Origin: Amycolatopsis sp. NBC_01488
Lineage (GTDB): Bacteria; Actinomycetota; Actinomycetes; Mycobacteriales; Pseudonocardiaceae
DNA length: 64,000 nt
Assembly: GCF_036227105.1 (NCBI RefSeq)
Contig: NZ_CP109434.1
Location: forward strand, 8,280,501-8,344,500
Direction of reading: 5' to 3'
Both the position numbers and the translations under genes were made by a program. How positions within the stretch are numbered: the first letter of the stretch is position 1; each line of letters opens with the position of its first letter. Of the stretch, positions 8,147 to 17,023 are shown one piece after another. Under the pieces are notes generated by a model, which worked only from the letters and a program-made list of their open reading frames with translations, searched no databases and was not told the DNA's origin.

Positions 8147-9382
8147 GTGACCGAACCCGCTTCCGCGTGGCCGGTGTCCGAGCACGGCCTGCTGGCCGCC
8201 TGGCCCGGCGCCGAGCGATGGCGCGTCCTCGCCGCGCGCCACCCGATCGTGGTGGACGTCCTGCTGGCCGGCTGCCTGCTGCCGCTCGCGGTGCTGGGCG
8301 GGCACCGGGGGGTGGTGGCGGGGACGCGCCCGTACCTCGTCGGCATCGGGCTGGTGCTGGTGGCCACGCTGGCGCTGCGGCGCAGGTTCCCGCTGACCGT
8401 GCTCGGCGTGGTCAGCGGGCTTTCGCTGCTGCTCGGGGCGCTCGGGCCCGAGCTGCCGCCCGTGTCGGTCGGCGTGCTGGTCGCGGTGTACACGGTGGGC
8501 GCCTACGCCGGACGCAAGCAGGCGCAGTTCGCGGTGCTCCTGCTGGCGGTCCTCGTCGCGGTCGAAGTGTGGGGCCACGACGAGTTCGCCGAGGTCGTCG
8601 CGCACTTCGTGGTCGTCTTCGCGGTCGTGGTCGCGGCCTTCGTGCTCGGGGTCAACATCCGCACGCGCCGGGCCTACCTGGTGTTCCTGCGGGACCGCGC
8701 GGTACGCGCCGAACGCGACCTCGACCAGCAGGCCCAGCTCGCCGCGGCCCGCGAGCGGGCGCTCATCGCCCGCGAGATGCACGACATCGTCGCGCACAAC
8801 CTGTCGGTGATGGTCGCCCTGGCGGACGGGGCGGCCTTCGCCGCCCGGACGGGCGCGGCGGACGCCGAGACCGCGGCGCGGCTGGTGGGGACGACCGGGC
8901 GTCAGGCGCTGGAGGAGATGCACCGGCTGCTCGGGGTGCTGCGCAGCAACGGCGACGAGAGCCCCCGGGCCCCGCAGCCGGGGATCGCGCAGGTCGAGGA
9001 GCTGGTCGAGCAGGTGCGGGTGGCCGGGTTGCCGACGACATGGACGGTCACCGGGAAGCCGTTCCCGCTCTCCCCGACGGCCGGGCTCGCCGTGTACCGG
9101 ATCGCCCAGGAAGCACTGACCAACGTGCTCAAGCACGCGAAGACCCCTTCGGGGGCCCGGCTCCGGATCGCCTACGACGACCCGTTCGTCACCCTCGAGG
9201 TGGTCGACGACGGCGTCGGACCGCGGCCGGGGACCGGCGCGCCCGGCCACGGGCTGACGGGCATGCGTGAGCGGGTCGCGGTGTTCGGCGGCGAAGTCGA
9301 AGCGGGACCCCGGCCCGCCGGCGGGTGGAAGGTCACCGCCCGGGTCGGCGCCGGCCACCCCGCGCAGGAGGTGCCGGCGTGA
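8147..9382 (+). CDS. Two-component sensor histidine kinase (NarL/DesK-type, HisKA_3)
   Basis: 411 aa from GTG 8147. The N-terminal half has about five hydrophobic segments (residues ~35-180) forming an intramembrane-type sensor. The phosphoacceptor region is REMHDIVAHNLSVMV with His212. The ATPase domain has N-box AQEALTNVLKHA, DDGVG and GHGLTGMRERV boxes. HisKA_3 kinases pair with LuxR-type response regulators, and one follows directly, with a 4-bp GTGA overlap (9379-9382). Upstream is a broken ABC transporter. Such kinases often control an adjacent ABC-2 exporter, so this pair may have lost its original target while remaining intact. No large extracytoplasmic sensor domain is present, which suggests that membrane or envelope signals are read. 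Confidence 0.93.
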   Translation: MTEPASAWPVSEHGLLAAWPGAERWRVLAARHPIVVDVLLAGCLLPLAVLGGHRGVVAGTRPYLVGIGLVLVATLALRRRFPLTVLGVVSGLSLLLGALGPELPPVSVGVLVAVYTVGAYAGRKQAQFAVLLLAVLVAVEVWGHDEFAEVVAHFVVVFAVVVAAFVLGVNIRTRRAYLVFLRDRAVRAERDLDQQAQLAAARERALIAREMHDIVAHNLSVMVALADGAAFAARTGAADAETAARLVGTTGRQALEEMHRLLGVLRSNGDESPRAPQPGIAQVEELVEQVRVAGLPTTWTVTGKPFPLSPTAGLAVYRIAQEALTNVLKHAKTPSGARLRIAYDDPFVTLEVVDDGVGPRPGTGAPGHGLTGMRERVAVFGGEVEAGPRPAGGWKVTARVGAGHPAQEVPA

Positions 9383-10056
9383 TCAAGATCCTGCTCGTCG
9401 ACGACGAACCGTTGCTGCGGCTCGGTTTCCGGCTGGTGCTCGAATCGCAACCGGACCTGAGCGTGGTGGGCGAGGCCGCGGACGGCGAGGCCGCCCTCGC
9501 CCGCACCGCCGAGCTCGACCCCGACGTGGTGCTCATGGACATCCGGATGCCGGGCATGGACGGCATCGAGGCCACCCGCCGGATCGTGCGGGCCCACAGC
9601 CGCTCCCGCGTGCTGATCCTCACCACGTTCGACATCGACGAGTACGCCTTCCCCGGCCTCAAGGTCGGAGCGAGCGGTTTCCTCCTCAAGAACGTGCCCC
9701 CGGAGGACCTGCTCTCGGCGATCCGCGCGGTCGCCGCCGGCGACGCGGTGGTCGCACCCAGCGTCACCCGGCGGCTGCTCGACACGATGGCGGCGCAGTT
9801 GCCGGACCCGGCCGCGCGCCCGGACGAAGCCGGACCGGCCACGGAACGCGGTCTCGACCGGCTGACCGAACGCGAGCTGCAGGTGCTGACCAAGGTCGCG
9901 GGCGGCCTGTCCAACGCCGAGATCGCCGAAGAGCTCGTGCTGTCCGAGGGCACCGTCAAGACCCACGTCGGGCGCATCCTGAACAAGCTCCAGCTCCGCG
10001 ACCGCGTCCAGGCGGTGGTGCTGGCCTACGAAGTCGGTCTCGTCCGGCCCGGCTGA
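9379..10056 (+). CDS. Two-component response regulator (NarL/LuxR family)
   Basis: 225 aa from GTG 9379, overlapping the kinase stop by 4 bp. The receiver domain (1-120) has the acidic pair in LLVDDEP, phosphoacceptor Asp54 in VVLMDIRMPGMDG, a switch Thr in ILTTFD and Lys in GFLLKNV. The C-terminal LuxR HTH (about 158-220) reads LTERELQVLTKVAGGLSNAEIAEEL and SEGTVKTHVGRILNKL. All key residues are intact, so phosphorylation by the upstream kinase and DNA binding as a dimer are expected. The inverted repeat at 7367-7405 is a candidate site because NarL-type regulators bind such dyads, but nothing in the sequence proves it. Confidence 0.95.
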   Translation: MIKILLVDDEPLLRLGFRLVLESQPDLSVVGEAADGEAALARTAELDPDVVLMDIRMPGMDGIEATRRIVRAHSRSRVLILTTFDIDEYAFPGLKVGASGFLLKNVPPEDLLSAIRAVAAGDAVVAPSVTRRLLDTMAAQLPDPAARPDEAGPATERGLDRLTERELQVLTKVAGGLSNAEIAEELVLSEGTVKTHVGRILNKLQLRDRVQAVVLAYEVGLVRPG

Positions 10057-10168
10057 GGAACCGGTGGGCCGCCGAGAGGCCCAATCCGCCGGTTTCCGCC
10101 CGGGATGCGGCGTGACGGTGTTAGTTTCCGTCCGTCGTCCGCTGCCCGAGCGAGGTGGTCCAGTCACC

Positions 10169-11122
10169 GTGACACCGCACACGGACAAGTTCGCCGCCTA
10201 CCTGCGCATGCTGAAGGACCGCAGCGGGCAGGGCTACGAACGTCTCGGCAGGCAGGCCGGGGCCAGCGGCTCCAGCCTGCACCGGTACTGCTCGGGCAAG
10301 AGCGTGCCCGCCGACTACCGCGTGGTCCACTCGTTCGCCAAGGTCTGCGGCGCGTCCGCGGAGGAACTGCGCGAACTGCACCAGCTGTGGGCACTGGCCG
10401 ACGCCGGGCGGGTCGACGAGGCGCCGGCCGAGCACGTCGAAGACGCCGCTCCCCCGCCACGCCGACGCTGGTACGCGGCGGTGGCCATCGCGATCGTGCT
10501 CCTGCTGGCGGGCGGCGTGGTCTGGGCCACCACCGACGGATCCGCGCCGGCCGCCGGCCGGTACGCGGACCGGATGCTGTTCTCCCCGGCCTGCCGGCCG
10601 CCGGTGAGCATGGGCCAGCACGACGAGTGCGTCACCGAGGTGCAGAACCTGCTGGTCGCGGCCCAGGGGCGGCTTTCGGTCGACGGCTCGTTCGGTCCCG
10701 AGACGCTGCGCCGGGTCACCGCGTTCCAGGTGCTGGCCGGCCTGCCCGCCCGCGGCGTGGTCGACGACGCCACCAAGAACGCGCTGTACGACCACCGGAC
10801 CAGCTTGGCGGGCTGGTCGGCGGCCATGGTGGAGCAGCGGATCCGGGCCGTGTTCACCGAGGCGCCGGACACCGCGGTCGCGATCGCCCGCTGCGCCTCG
10901 TTCCTCGATCCGCTGTGGGTGCTGCCGAACACGAACGGCAGCCGCAACTGGGGGATCTTCCAGATCTCCGACGCCCGCCTGCTGGACCTGGGTGGCACGC
11001 CGCGGCAGGCGTTCGACCCCGGCTGGAACATCGACGCGGCGCACCGCCTGTGGAGCGCGCACCACGACTTCCACGACTGGCCGTCCTGCTCGGCGGCCCT
11101 CCAGAGCCCGCAGCCGCACTGA
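10169..11122 (+). CDS. XRE-type HTH protein with membrane anchor, peptidoglycan-binding and lysozyme-like domain
   Basis: 317 aa if started at GTG 10169 (VTPHTDKFAAYLRMLKD). Residues 5-75 form an XRE-like helix-turn-helix (YERLGRQAGASGSSLHRYCSG). One membrane helix lies at about 98-118 (YAAVAIAIVLLLAGGVVW), placing the rest outside. Next come a PG_binding_1 domain (VTEVQNLLVAAQGRLSVDG then FGPETLRRVTAFQ) and a C-terminal lysozyme/SLT-like fold (SRNWGIFQISDARLLDLGG). In active relatives the segment before it reads C-E-S; here it is ARCASFLDP, so the usual catalytic Glu seems replaced by Ala. That suggests binding rather than cutting. The layout fits a cell-wall-sensing regulator. It converges on the M15 peptidase gene across a hairpin. 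Confidence 0.85.
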   Translation: MTPHTDKFAAYLRMLKDRSGQGYERLGRQAGASGSSLHRYCSGKSVPADYRVVHSFAKVCGASAEELRELHQLWALADAGRVDEAPAEHVEDAAPPPRRRWYAAVAIAIVLLLAGGVVWATTDGSAPAAGRYADRMLFSPACRPPVSMGQHDECVTEVQNLLVAAQGRLSVDGSFGPETLRRVTAFQVLAGLPARGVVDDATKNALYDHRTSLAGWSAAMVEQRIRAVFTEAPDTAVAIARCASFLDPLWVLPNTNGSRNWGIFQISDARLLDLGGTPRQAFDPGWNIDAAHRLWSAHHDFHDWPSCSAALQSPQPH

Positions 11123-11133
11123 GCGGCCGGGAT

Positions 11134-11170
11134 CGCTGCCGCCGGAACCCCCAGGTTTCCGGCGGCAGCG
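11134..11170. terminator. Bidirectional hairpin between convergent genes
   Basis: CGCTGCCGCCGGAA (11134-11147) pairs perfectly with TTCCGGCGGCAGCG (11157-11170) across a 9-nt loop. It begins 12 bp after the XRE gene stop and lies 15 bp from the M15 gene stop on the other strand, which suits a shared terminator. No clear T-run, as is usual in high-GC actinomycetes. Confidence 0.75.
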
Positions 11171-11184
11171 CCCGATCGGAGGCG

Positions 11185-11925
11185 TCAGACCGTCCCGTTC
11201 TCCCACCACCACGCGCGGCCGAGGTCGGCCCGGCTGTCCACGTGCTGGTGGTCGGTGTTGTAGGTCTCCAGGCCGGAGAACCCGCTGGTCTCGGCCTTCT
11301 GGTAGACGGTCTTGTTGGGCACGCCCGGCACGTTGAGGTCGGCCGCGGTGCCGTAGAGGTGCATGCTGTCGCTGGCGCCGCCGATGTCCGCGTTGTGCGC
11401 GATGCTGCGGAACCCGGAGTTCACCGTGATCGGCTTGTTCCCGAGCTTCTTGCGCACCGCCTCCAGCTTGTACATGCAGCGGCGGGCGTTCTCCTTGGCG
11501 GTGGCCGCGCTGACCTTGCCGCCGTCGAAGGTGCCGCTCACCCGGTCGGTGAATTCGCTGAAGTTGAAGTGCGCGGTGGATCCGTCGCTCTGCTCGAGCG
11601 CGTTGAGCGCGGCCTGGGTGGCCGGGCCGACCTGGCCGTCCGCGCCGAGGCCGTAGGCCGCCTGGAACCGGCGGACGGCCGCCGCCGTGCCGGAACCGAA
11701 CTCGCCGTCGATCGAGACCCGGCTGTGGCTGGGCGAATCGGCCGCCCAGCCCGCGACGCGGATCTGGAGTTCGGTGACGTCGGCACCCGTGCTGCCTTCG
11801 GTGAGGGTGCGCGACCACGGGTACGCGTCGGCGGTGCCGGTCAGCAGGAGCGGGCCGACCACCGCGGCCGTGCCGATGACGGCCGCGCCGCGGAGCACCG
11901 TGCGGCGGCTCATGGGGAGACTCAT
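11185..11925 (-). CDS. Tat-exported peptidoglycan-binding M15-type peptidase (D-Ala-D-Ala carboxypeptidase family)
   Basis: 246 aa from ATG 11925, with AAAGGA six bases upstream. MSRRTVLRGAAVIGTAAVV is a twin-arginine signal. A PG_binding_1 domain follows (about 40-110: GADVTELQIRVAGWAAD, FGSGTAAAVRRFQAAYGLG). The C-terminal M15A-like domain (about 120-246) has the zinc ligands in SMHLYGTAADLNV (His and Asp) and DHQHVD (His). Family members trim D-Ala or cross-links from peptidoglycan. The gene sits 23 bp behind the GH25 lysozyme gene on the same strand, so a wall-lytic pair is likely made from one transcript. Confidence 0.9.
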   Translation of the reverse strand: MSLPMSRRTVLRGAAVIGTAAVVGPLLLTGTADAYPWSRTLTEGSTGADVTELQIRVAGWAADSPSHSRVSIDGEFGSGTAAAVRRFQAAYGLGADGQVGPATQAALNALEQSDGSTAHFNFSEFTDRVSGTFDGGKVSAATAKENARRCMYKLEAVRKKLGNKPITVNSGFRSIAHNADIGGASDSMHLYGTAADLNVPGVPNKTVYQKAETSGFSGLETYNTDHQHVDSRADLGRAWWWENGTV

Positions 11926-11948
11926 TCTCGTCCTTTCCTAGCGGGGAT

Positions 11949-13268
11949 TCAGCGGTTGGCGAGCTGGTCGAGATCGGCCTGGGTGCCGTTGAAGACGTCT
12001 CCGGTCGCCGGTGCGGGGATGCCGTCGGGGATGGCCGCGTCGGTGTACTGCCACATCAGCCACGTCTTCGACCCGGCGGGCAGCGCGGGCTGCGTGACGG
12101 ACTGGCGGTAGTCGGCGAGCTGCATCGGGTAGGCCGAGAGCGCGGTGGTGCCGCCCAGGCACGCGTCCAGGAACGATTTCTGGGTGTAGATGATCGGGGT
12201 CCGGCCGAACGCGGCCTGCACCTTGTCCAGCCACGCCTTGACGTCGGCGACCGTGACGTACGGCGGGCAGCCGCCGGAGCCGTCGTCCTTCCACTCGAGG
12301 TCGAACACGGGCGGCAGGTCACCGGCGCGCTTGCCGGTGTACCCGGTGGCCTTCACCGCGGCGATGAACCGGTCCGCCTGCGCACCGCCGGTGCCGGCCG
12401 CGGTGCCCGTGTAGAAGTGGTACGGCCCCACGGCCAGGCCGGCGTCGCGGGCGGCGGGCAGGTCCGTGGCCAGGTACTCGTCGGTGACGTTGAGGCCGCG
12501 GGTCGCCTTGACGGTCGCGAACTCGACGCCGGACGCCTTCACCGCGCCCCAGTTGATCGGCGCGCCCCCGGGGTGCTGGTACTTCGCCGTGTCGACGCCG
12601 TCGATGGGGTGCCCCGCCGGCTTCGGCGGCGTGCAGTAGGTGTTGCGGCTGGACCAGTCGGCGACCTTCGCCCAGGTGGTGGGCCCGGCGACGCCGTCGG
12701 CACTGCCGTTGACGCAGTGCTGGAACTCGATCACCCGGGTGCGGGTGCCGTCCCCGAAGTTGCCGTCCACCGTCAGCGGCGGGTAGTGGCCCGGTTCCAT
12801 GGCGAGGTTCAGCCGGCACTGGAGTTCCTTGACGTCCGTGCCGGTGGACCCGCTCTGCAAGATCGGCCGGGCCGTGGAATGACCGCACACCACGCTCTGC
12901 GCGGCGGCGGCCGTGCCCTGGGTGGCGCACTTCTTCGGCTTCGCGGCCCAGGAGTTCAGCGCGGCCCACGTGTTCGGCCCGATCTCACCGTCCACGCTCA
13001 GCGCGGCACACTTCTGGAACACCCGCACCCGGGCGTCGGTGGCCGGGCCGAAGGAACCGTCCGCGCCGATGGGCGGGTACCGGCTCGCCTTGGTCGCCAG
13101 GTTCAGTTCACACTGCGCCTCGGCGACCGCGGTACCGGTCGCCCCTGGTTTCAGGGTGGGCTGGGCACTGGTGTGCCCGCACACCGCAACGGGTTCGGCC
13201 GCGACCGCGGTAGCGGCGCCGGCGGGGACCACCAGCAGCACCGCGACGGCCAGAGCGAGTCTTTGCAT
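11949..13268 (-). CDS. Secreted GH25 lysozyme with two peptidoglycan-binding domains
   Basis: 439 aa if started at ATG 13268 (MQRLALAVAVLLVVPAGAA), a Sec-type signal peptide. An in-frame GTG 24-27 bp upstream is also possible. Two PG_binding_1 repeats (about 35-95 and 115-175) share the AQCELNLATK/LQCRLNLAME and GPNTWAALNSW/GPTTWAKVADW patterns, plus CGHTSAQP/CGHSTARP lead-ins. The GH25 domain starts at PIDGVDTAKYQ and holds the catalytic acids in VFDLEW (DxE), with KATRG, IIYTQKSFLD and WLMWQYTD around the barrel. It cleaves the MurNAc-GlcNAc bond. With the M15 peptidase behind it, this is a cell-wall hydrolase operon. The 257 bp upstream of it hold no gene I can support. Confidence 0.9.
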   Translation of the reverse strand: MQRLALAVAVLLVVPAGAATAVAAEPVAVCGHTSAQPTLKPGATGTAVAEAQCELNLATKASRYPPIGADGSFGPATDARVRVFQKCAALSVDGEIGPNTWAALNSWAAKPKKCATQGTAAAAQSVVCGHSTARPILQSGSTGTDVKELQCRLNLAMEPGHYPPLTVDGNFGDGTRTRVIEFQHCVNGSADGVAGPTTWAKVADWSSRNTYCTPPKPAGHPIDGVDTAKYQHPGGAPINWGAVKASGVEFATVKATRGLNVTDEYLATDLPAARDAGLAVGPYHFYTGTAAGTGGAQADRFIAAVKATGYTGKRAGDLPPVFDLEWKDDGSGGCPPYVTVADVKAWLDKVQAAFGRTPIIYTQKSFLDACLGGTTALSAYPMQLADYRQSVTQPALPAGSKTWLMWQYTDAAIPDGIPAPATGDVFNGTQADLDQLANR

Positions 13269-13525
13269 GGCGAGGAGGCTGGCAGCGACCACCCCGCCGG
13301 TCGCCGGTCGGCGCCCAACTCGGGACGCCGGGACAGTCCCACCCCGCCGGACCAGCGGGAACGCCACCCTCGTGGGACGCCGCTGGGACGCTCGCCCGCC
13401 GGGCGGTCCGTGTTTCCGCGGAATATCCGGTGTCGCGGACAGCGGCAGCCGGGTCGGCCACGCGCGTCAGCCTGGTTTTGGGAGCCGGCACAGCAGCCGG
13501 TCAGCCCAGCCTGCCGGCCCCGGAT

Positions 13526-16500
13526 TCAGCGGGCCGCCGGGAGGTCGGCGGGCCAGCTCCTGGCCCCGCTCAGCAAGCCGATCATGCCCGCCACCAGCCG
13601 CATCTGGTCCACCGTGCGGATGTCCGCTTCCACCAGCTTGGCCGAGCACACCAGGACGGCCAGGACCTGTGCCCGCGAGAGGGCGACGTTCAAGCGGTTG
13701 CGGGACAACAGGAAGTCGAGACCCCGCGGCAGGTCGACCGCCGAAGACGACGTCATGGTCGTGATCACCACCGGCGCTTCCTGACCCTGGAAGCGGTCGA
13801 CCGTGCCCACCCGCACGCCCGGGAACCCGGCGTCCGCCAGCGCCCGCGTCACCGTGCGCGCCTGCAGGTTGTACGGGGCCACCACGACGACGTCGGTGTC
13901 GGCCAGCGGCCGCGGCGGGCCGTGGTCCGTCCACCGGCGACCGATCAGCGCCGTCACGATGTCGACGACCGCCGCGGCTTCCTCCACCGAGCGGGTCGTG
14001 TTGCCGTGGTGGTCGACCTCGGCCAGGTAGAGCCCGGCGGGGACGTCCTCGAGGGCGCGCTCGGCGGCCGTCGGGTGGGCGCGCAGCTGTCCGGCGTAGG
14101 ACAGCTTCGACACCGGCTCGCACACCGCGGGGTGCAGGCGCCGCGTCTCGTCGAGGAAGTAGCCGAGGTCCGCCGGCATGATGTCGGCGTCGCCGATCAG
14201 GTGGCCCAGCGCCGACGCCTCCGCACCCGCCGGGTGGGTCCCCTGCACCACCTGCGGAAGCTGCTGCGGGTCGCCCAGCAGCAGCAGGTTCTTCGCGCAC
14301 ATCGACACCGCCAGCGCGTCGGCCAGGGCGAACTGGCCGGCTTCGTCGATGATCAGCAGGTCGAAGGGCTCTTCGCGGATCGCGGCGTTGGCGAACGTCC
14401 ACGCCGTGCCGCCGACCAGGTGCCCGGTGTCGTGCTCCGCCCGCCACTTCACCAGCGCCGGATTGCTCTTCGGCTGTTCCCACAGCGCGGCCGGGTCGGG
14501 GGTCCGCTTCGCGCGCTTGGCGCACGGCAGCTCCGGCGCGCTCTTCATCGCCGCGCTCAGTACGTTCTCCACAGCCTTGTGGCTGGTGGAGGTGACGGCG
14601 ACGGTGCGCCCGGCCCGTACCAGGCGCGCGATCAGCTTCCCGGCCAGGAACGTCTTGCCCGCGCCCGGCGGTCCCTGCACCGCCAGCGCCGAGCCGTCGA
14701 GGGCTTCCACCGCGTCGATCACGGCGGCGATCAGGTCCGTGCCCGGCTCCGGCAGGGCCGCTCCGCCGCGCAGCCGCGGCGGGGTCCGCCGGAGCAGGTC
14801 GACGCCGGGATGCCGGGGCAGCACCGGAAGCGCGTCGACGACCAGGTGCGCGAGGTCGGCGACCGCCTCGTCCTTGGGTGACGGCCGCACCGGGCTGCCC
14901 GGCAGCACCGCGGTCGGCCGGTCCGCCGTCGTGGCGTCGGGCGGGCAGCTCTCCTCGAGCGTCAGCTCCACCGCCGACGCGGCCGCGACCTTGGCGTCAC
15001 GGGTGGTTCCGTCGTAGCGCAGCCGGACCTCGTCGCCCGGCGCGAACGGGTGCGGCCGGTCCGGGTCGCACGCCACGACCAGGGTCCGCTTCGCGGTGCG
15101 GACGCGCCCGGCGGGCGGCACCCACTCCCCCGCCTCCAGCGCCACCGGCACGGTGCACGAGGTGTCGACCTCGAGGTCGCCGAGCGGCGCGGCCAGCTGG
15201 CGGAAGTACTCCCACCACGCGGGGTTGGTCTCGCGGCGGTGGTAGCCGACCGCCGCCGCCAGCAGCGCACGGGCGCGCTCGTCGCCGGTGAACTCGCCCG
15301 GGTCGTCCGGCAGGCCGTCGAGCAGCGGGTCGACCAGCGCGGCCAGCCGCGCGGCGCGTTCGGCCCGGCGCTCGGCGGCGACGTCCTCCTCGGCCTGGCG
15401 CAGCAGCGCGTCCTCGGGGGACTCCGCCGGCGGTTCCACCAGCTCCATGCCGACGTCGGCCCGGACCTGGTGGAGGAACTCGAACAACCGCAGCGCCGAG
15501 ACGCAGTCCTCCTCGCTGTCCCCGGCGATGCCGCGCAGCACCTCGTCGGCGCGGCCCGGCTCGGCCGACCGTGCGAGCAGCAGGTACTCCTCGTACGCCT
15601 CGACGTCCGACAGCGCGGTCTTCCCGTCGCCTTCGCGGGTGCCGGGCCGGTAGAGCGGCTCGAGGTGCCGGATGGCGTAGGACCGCTGCGAGACCCGCAG
15701 CGCCTTGCGGACCACCGTGTGCAGGTCCACCAGCGCGCCTCCGCGCAGCAGCTGGTCGACGGTCTCCTCACGGGTCCCGTGCACGGCGGCGAGCCGCTTG
15801 ATCGCGGTGACCTCGTACGGCCCGTAGTGGTAGACGTGCGAACCGGGGTGCTCGGCGACCCGCGCGGCGGCGAAATCCACGAACTCTTCGAAGGCCTGCT
15901 TCTCCTGGGCGCGGCTGTGTGCCCAGAACGGGGTGAACCGCCGGTCGCCGCCCGGGGTGAGCGCGCCGAAGAGGAACTCGAGCCCTTCGCCCGCGAGCGC
16001 GTGCGGATCGCCCGCGAGATCGGCGAAGACGTCGCCCGGCGCGGGCGTCGGCAGCGCGGCCAGTGCGTCCGGGTCGACGACCTCGTAGCTGACCTCGCCG
16101 GTGGCGTCCTGCCGCACCTGGAGCGCGGCCTGCGCCCGCAGGGTGGTGAACGCGGTGGCGGACAGGTCCCGCGGCCGGTCGCCCGGCGTCGCCGCCGCGA
16201 GCGCGTCGATGGAGCCCAGCCCGGCGGCGACGAGCTTGCGGCGCTGGTCGCCGCGCATCCCGGCCACGAGCAGAAGATCGCGGTCGGCTTCGCGGGCTGT
16301 TGCGCAGTGGCGGGCATACCCGCAGCCGGCGCAGGCCGGGCGTTCGTCGGCCCACAGCGGCGTCGGCAGCGACGGCGCGCGGTCGCGCAGCCGGGACCGC
16401 AAGCGGTCGACCAGTGGCCGGAAGTCCTCGCTGTTCAGTGTCCGGGTGCCGCCGTCGCCCAGGCGCAGGTGCACGTGCGGGCCGGTCGGCCAGCCGGCTC

Positions 16501-16912
16501 GGCGCAGCGCGTCCGCGAACGCGACCAGCCGGACCACGGCCGCGGGCTTCGCCTGCCGGGCCGGCTCCGCGTCGTAGACCTCGTAGCGGCCTTCGCCGTC
16601 TTGGATCAGGAAATCCGCCACACCGGAGAAGTCCTCGTCGTGCAGGACGGCCTGGTGGATCACCGCCGCACCCGACCACAACGCCGCCGCGGTCGTCTCG
16701 GCGGCGGCGACGCGATCCCGGGTGTCGATCTCGAACACGTCGTGGCCCTCACCCCGCAGCCGCGCGAGCATCGCCTGGGCGGCCGCCCGCCCGCGCCGTC
16801 CGGCGGCCGGATCGGGAACGGGCCGCGGTGCGCCCGGCAGGCCGGCGGCCTGGTTCAGGATGCTGCGGTGTTCACATTCGAGCAGGTCGGCGAGATCGGC
16901 TGGGGTGTGCAT
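13526..16912 (-). CDS. RecB-like nuclease fused to SF1 helicase (TM0106 type)
   Basis: About 1128 aa from ATG 16912 (another ATG lies 18 bp upstream). The N-terminal half is a RecB/Cas4-like nuclease domain. It contains LECEHRSILNQAAG, a nuclease-like core (VADFLIQDGEGRYEVYDAEPARQAK, here split into VADFLIQ... and YDAEPARQAKP) and a cysteine cluster CAGCGYARHC near residue 195 typical of iron-sulfur RecB families. After a middle region comes the helicase: Walker A GPPGAGKTF near 745, Walker B LLIIDEAGQF near 850, GDPQQLPQV, then VGTVDRFQGQEAPVVI and LNVALSRAQ. It probably processes or repairs nucleic acid ends. It stands alone, with an APC permease gene upstream on the same strand. Confidence 0.85.
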   Translation of the reverse strand: MHTPADLADLLECEHRSILNQAAGLPGAPRPVPDPAAGRRGRAAAQAMLARLRGEGHDVFEIDTRDRVAAAETTAAALWSGAAVIHQAVLHDEDFSGVADFLIQDGEGRYEVYDAEPARQAKPAAVVRLVAFADALRRAGWPTGPHVHLRLGDGGTRTLNSEDFRPLVDRLRSRLRDRAPSLPTPLWADERPACAGCGYARHCATAREADRDLLLVAGMRGDQRRKLVAAGLGSIDALAAATPGDRPRDLSATAFTTLRAQAALQVRQDATGEVSYEVVDPDALAALPTPAPGDVFADLAGDPHALAGEGLEFLFGALTPGGDRRFTPFWAHSRAQEKQAFEEFVDFAAARVAEHPGSHVYHYGPYEVTAIKRLAAVHGTREETVDQLLRGGALVDLHTVVRKALRVSQRSYAIRHLEPLYRPGTREGDGKTALSDVEAYEEYLLLARSAEPGRADEVLRGIAGDSEEDCVSALRLFEFLHQVRADVGMELVEPPAESPEDALLRQAEEDVAAERRAERAARLAALVDPLLDGLPDDPGEFTGDERARALLAAAVGYHRRETNPAWWEYFRQLAAPLGDLEVDTSCTVPVALEAGEWVPPAGRVRTAKRTLVVACDPDRPHPFAPGDEVRLRYDGTTRDAKVAAASAVELTLEESCPPDATTADRPTAVLPGSPVRPSPKDEAVADLAHLVVDALPVLPRHPGVDLLRRTPPRLRGGAALPEPGTDLIAAVIDAVEALDGSALAVQGPPGAGKTFLAGKLIARLVRAGRTVAVTSTSHKAVENVLSAAMKSAPELPCAKRAKRTPDPAALWEQPKSNPALVKWRAEHDTGHLVGGTAWTFANAAIREEPFDLLIIDEAGQFALADALAVSMCAKNLLLLGDPQQLPQVVQGTHPAGAEASALGHLIGDADIMPADLGYFLDETRRLHPAVCEPVSKLSYAGQLRAHPTAAERALEDVPAGLYLAEVDHHGNTTRSVEEAAAVVDIVTALIGRRWTDHGPPRPLADTDVVVVAPYNLQARTVTRALADAGFPGVRVGTVDRFQGQEAPVVITTMTSSSAVDLPRGLDFLLSRNRLNVALSRAQVLAVLVCSAKLVEADIRTVDQMRLVAGMIGLLSGARSWPADLPAAR

Positions 16913-17023
16913 CGCCGGGCAGTCTGACACGGCCGGACACCCGGTCGGAGCAGACCCGCCGTCCGTGCGTCCCGTCGCTTCCGGGAGCGGATCGGTCAGG
17001 CGATGCGTTCGAGGCGGCGGGTT

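Noticed and set aside
13430..14881. Rightward gene opposite the helicase C-terminus
   Set aside because: The minus-strand frame has intact helicase motifs; the plus-strand product is low-complexity basic sequence.
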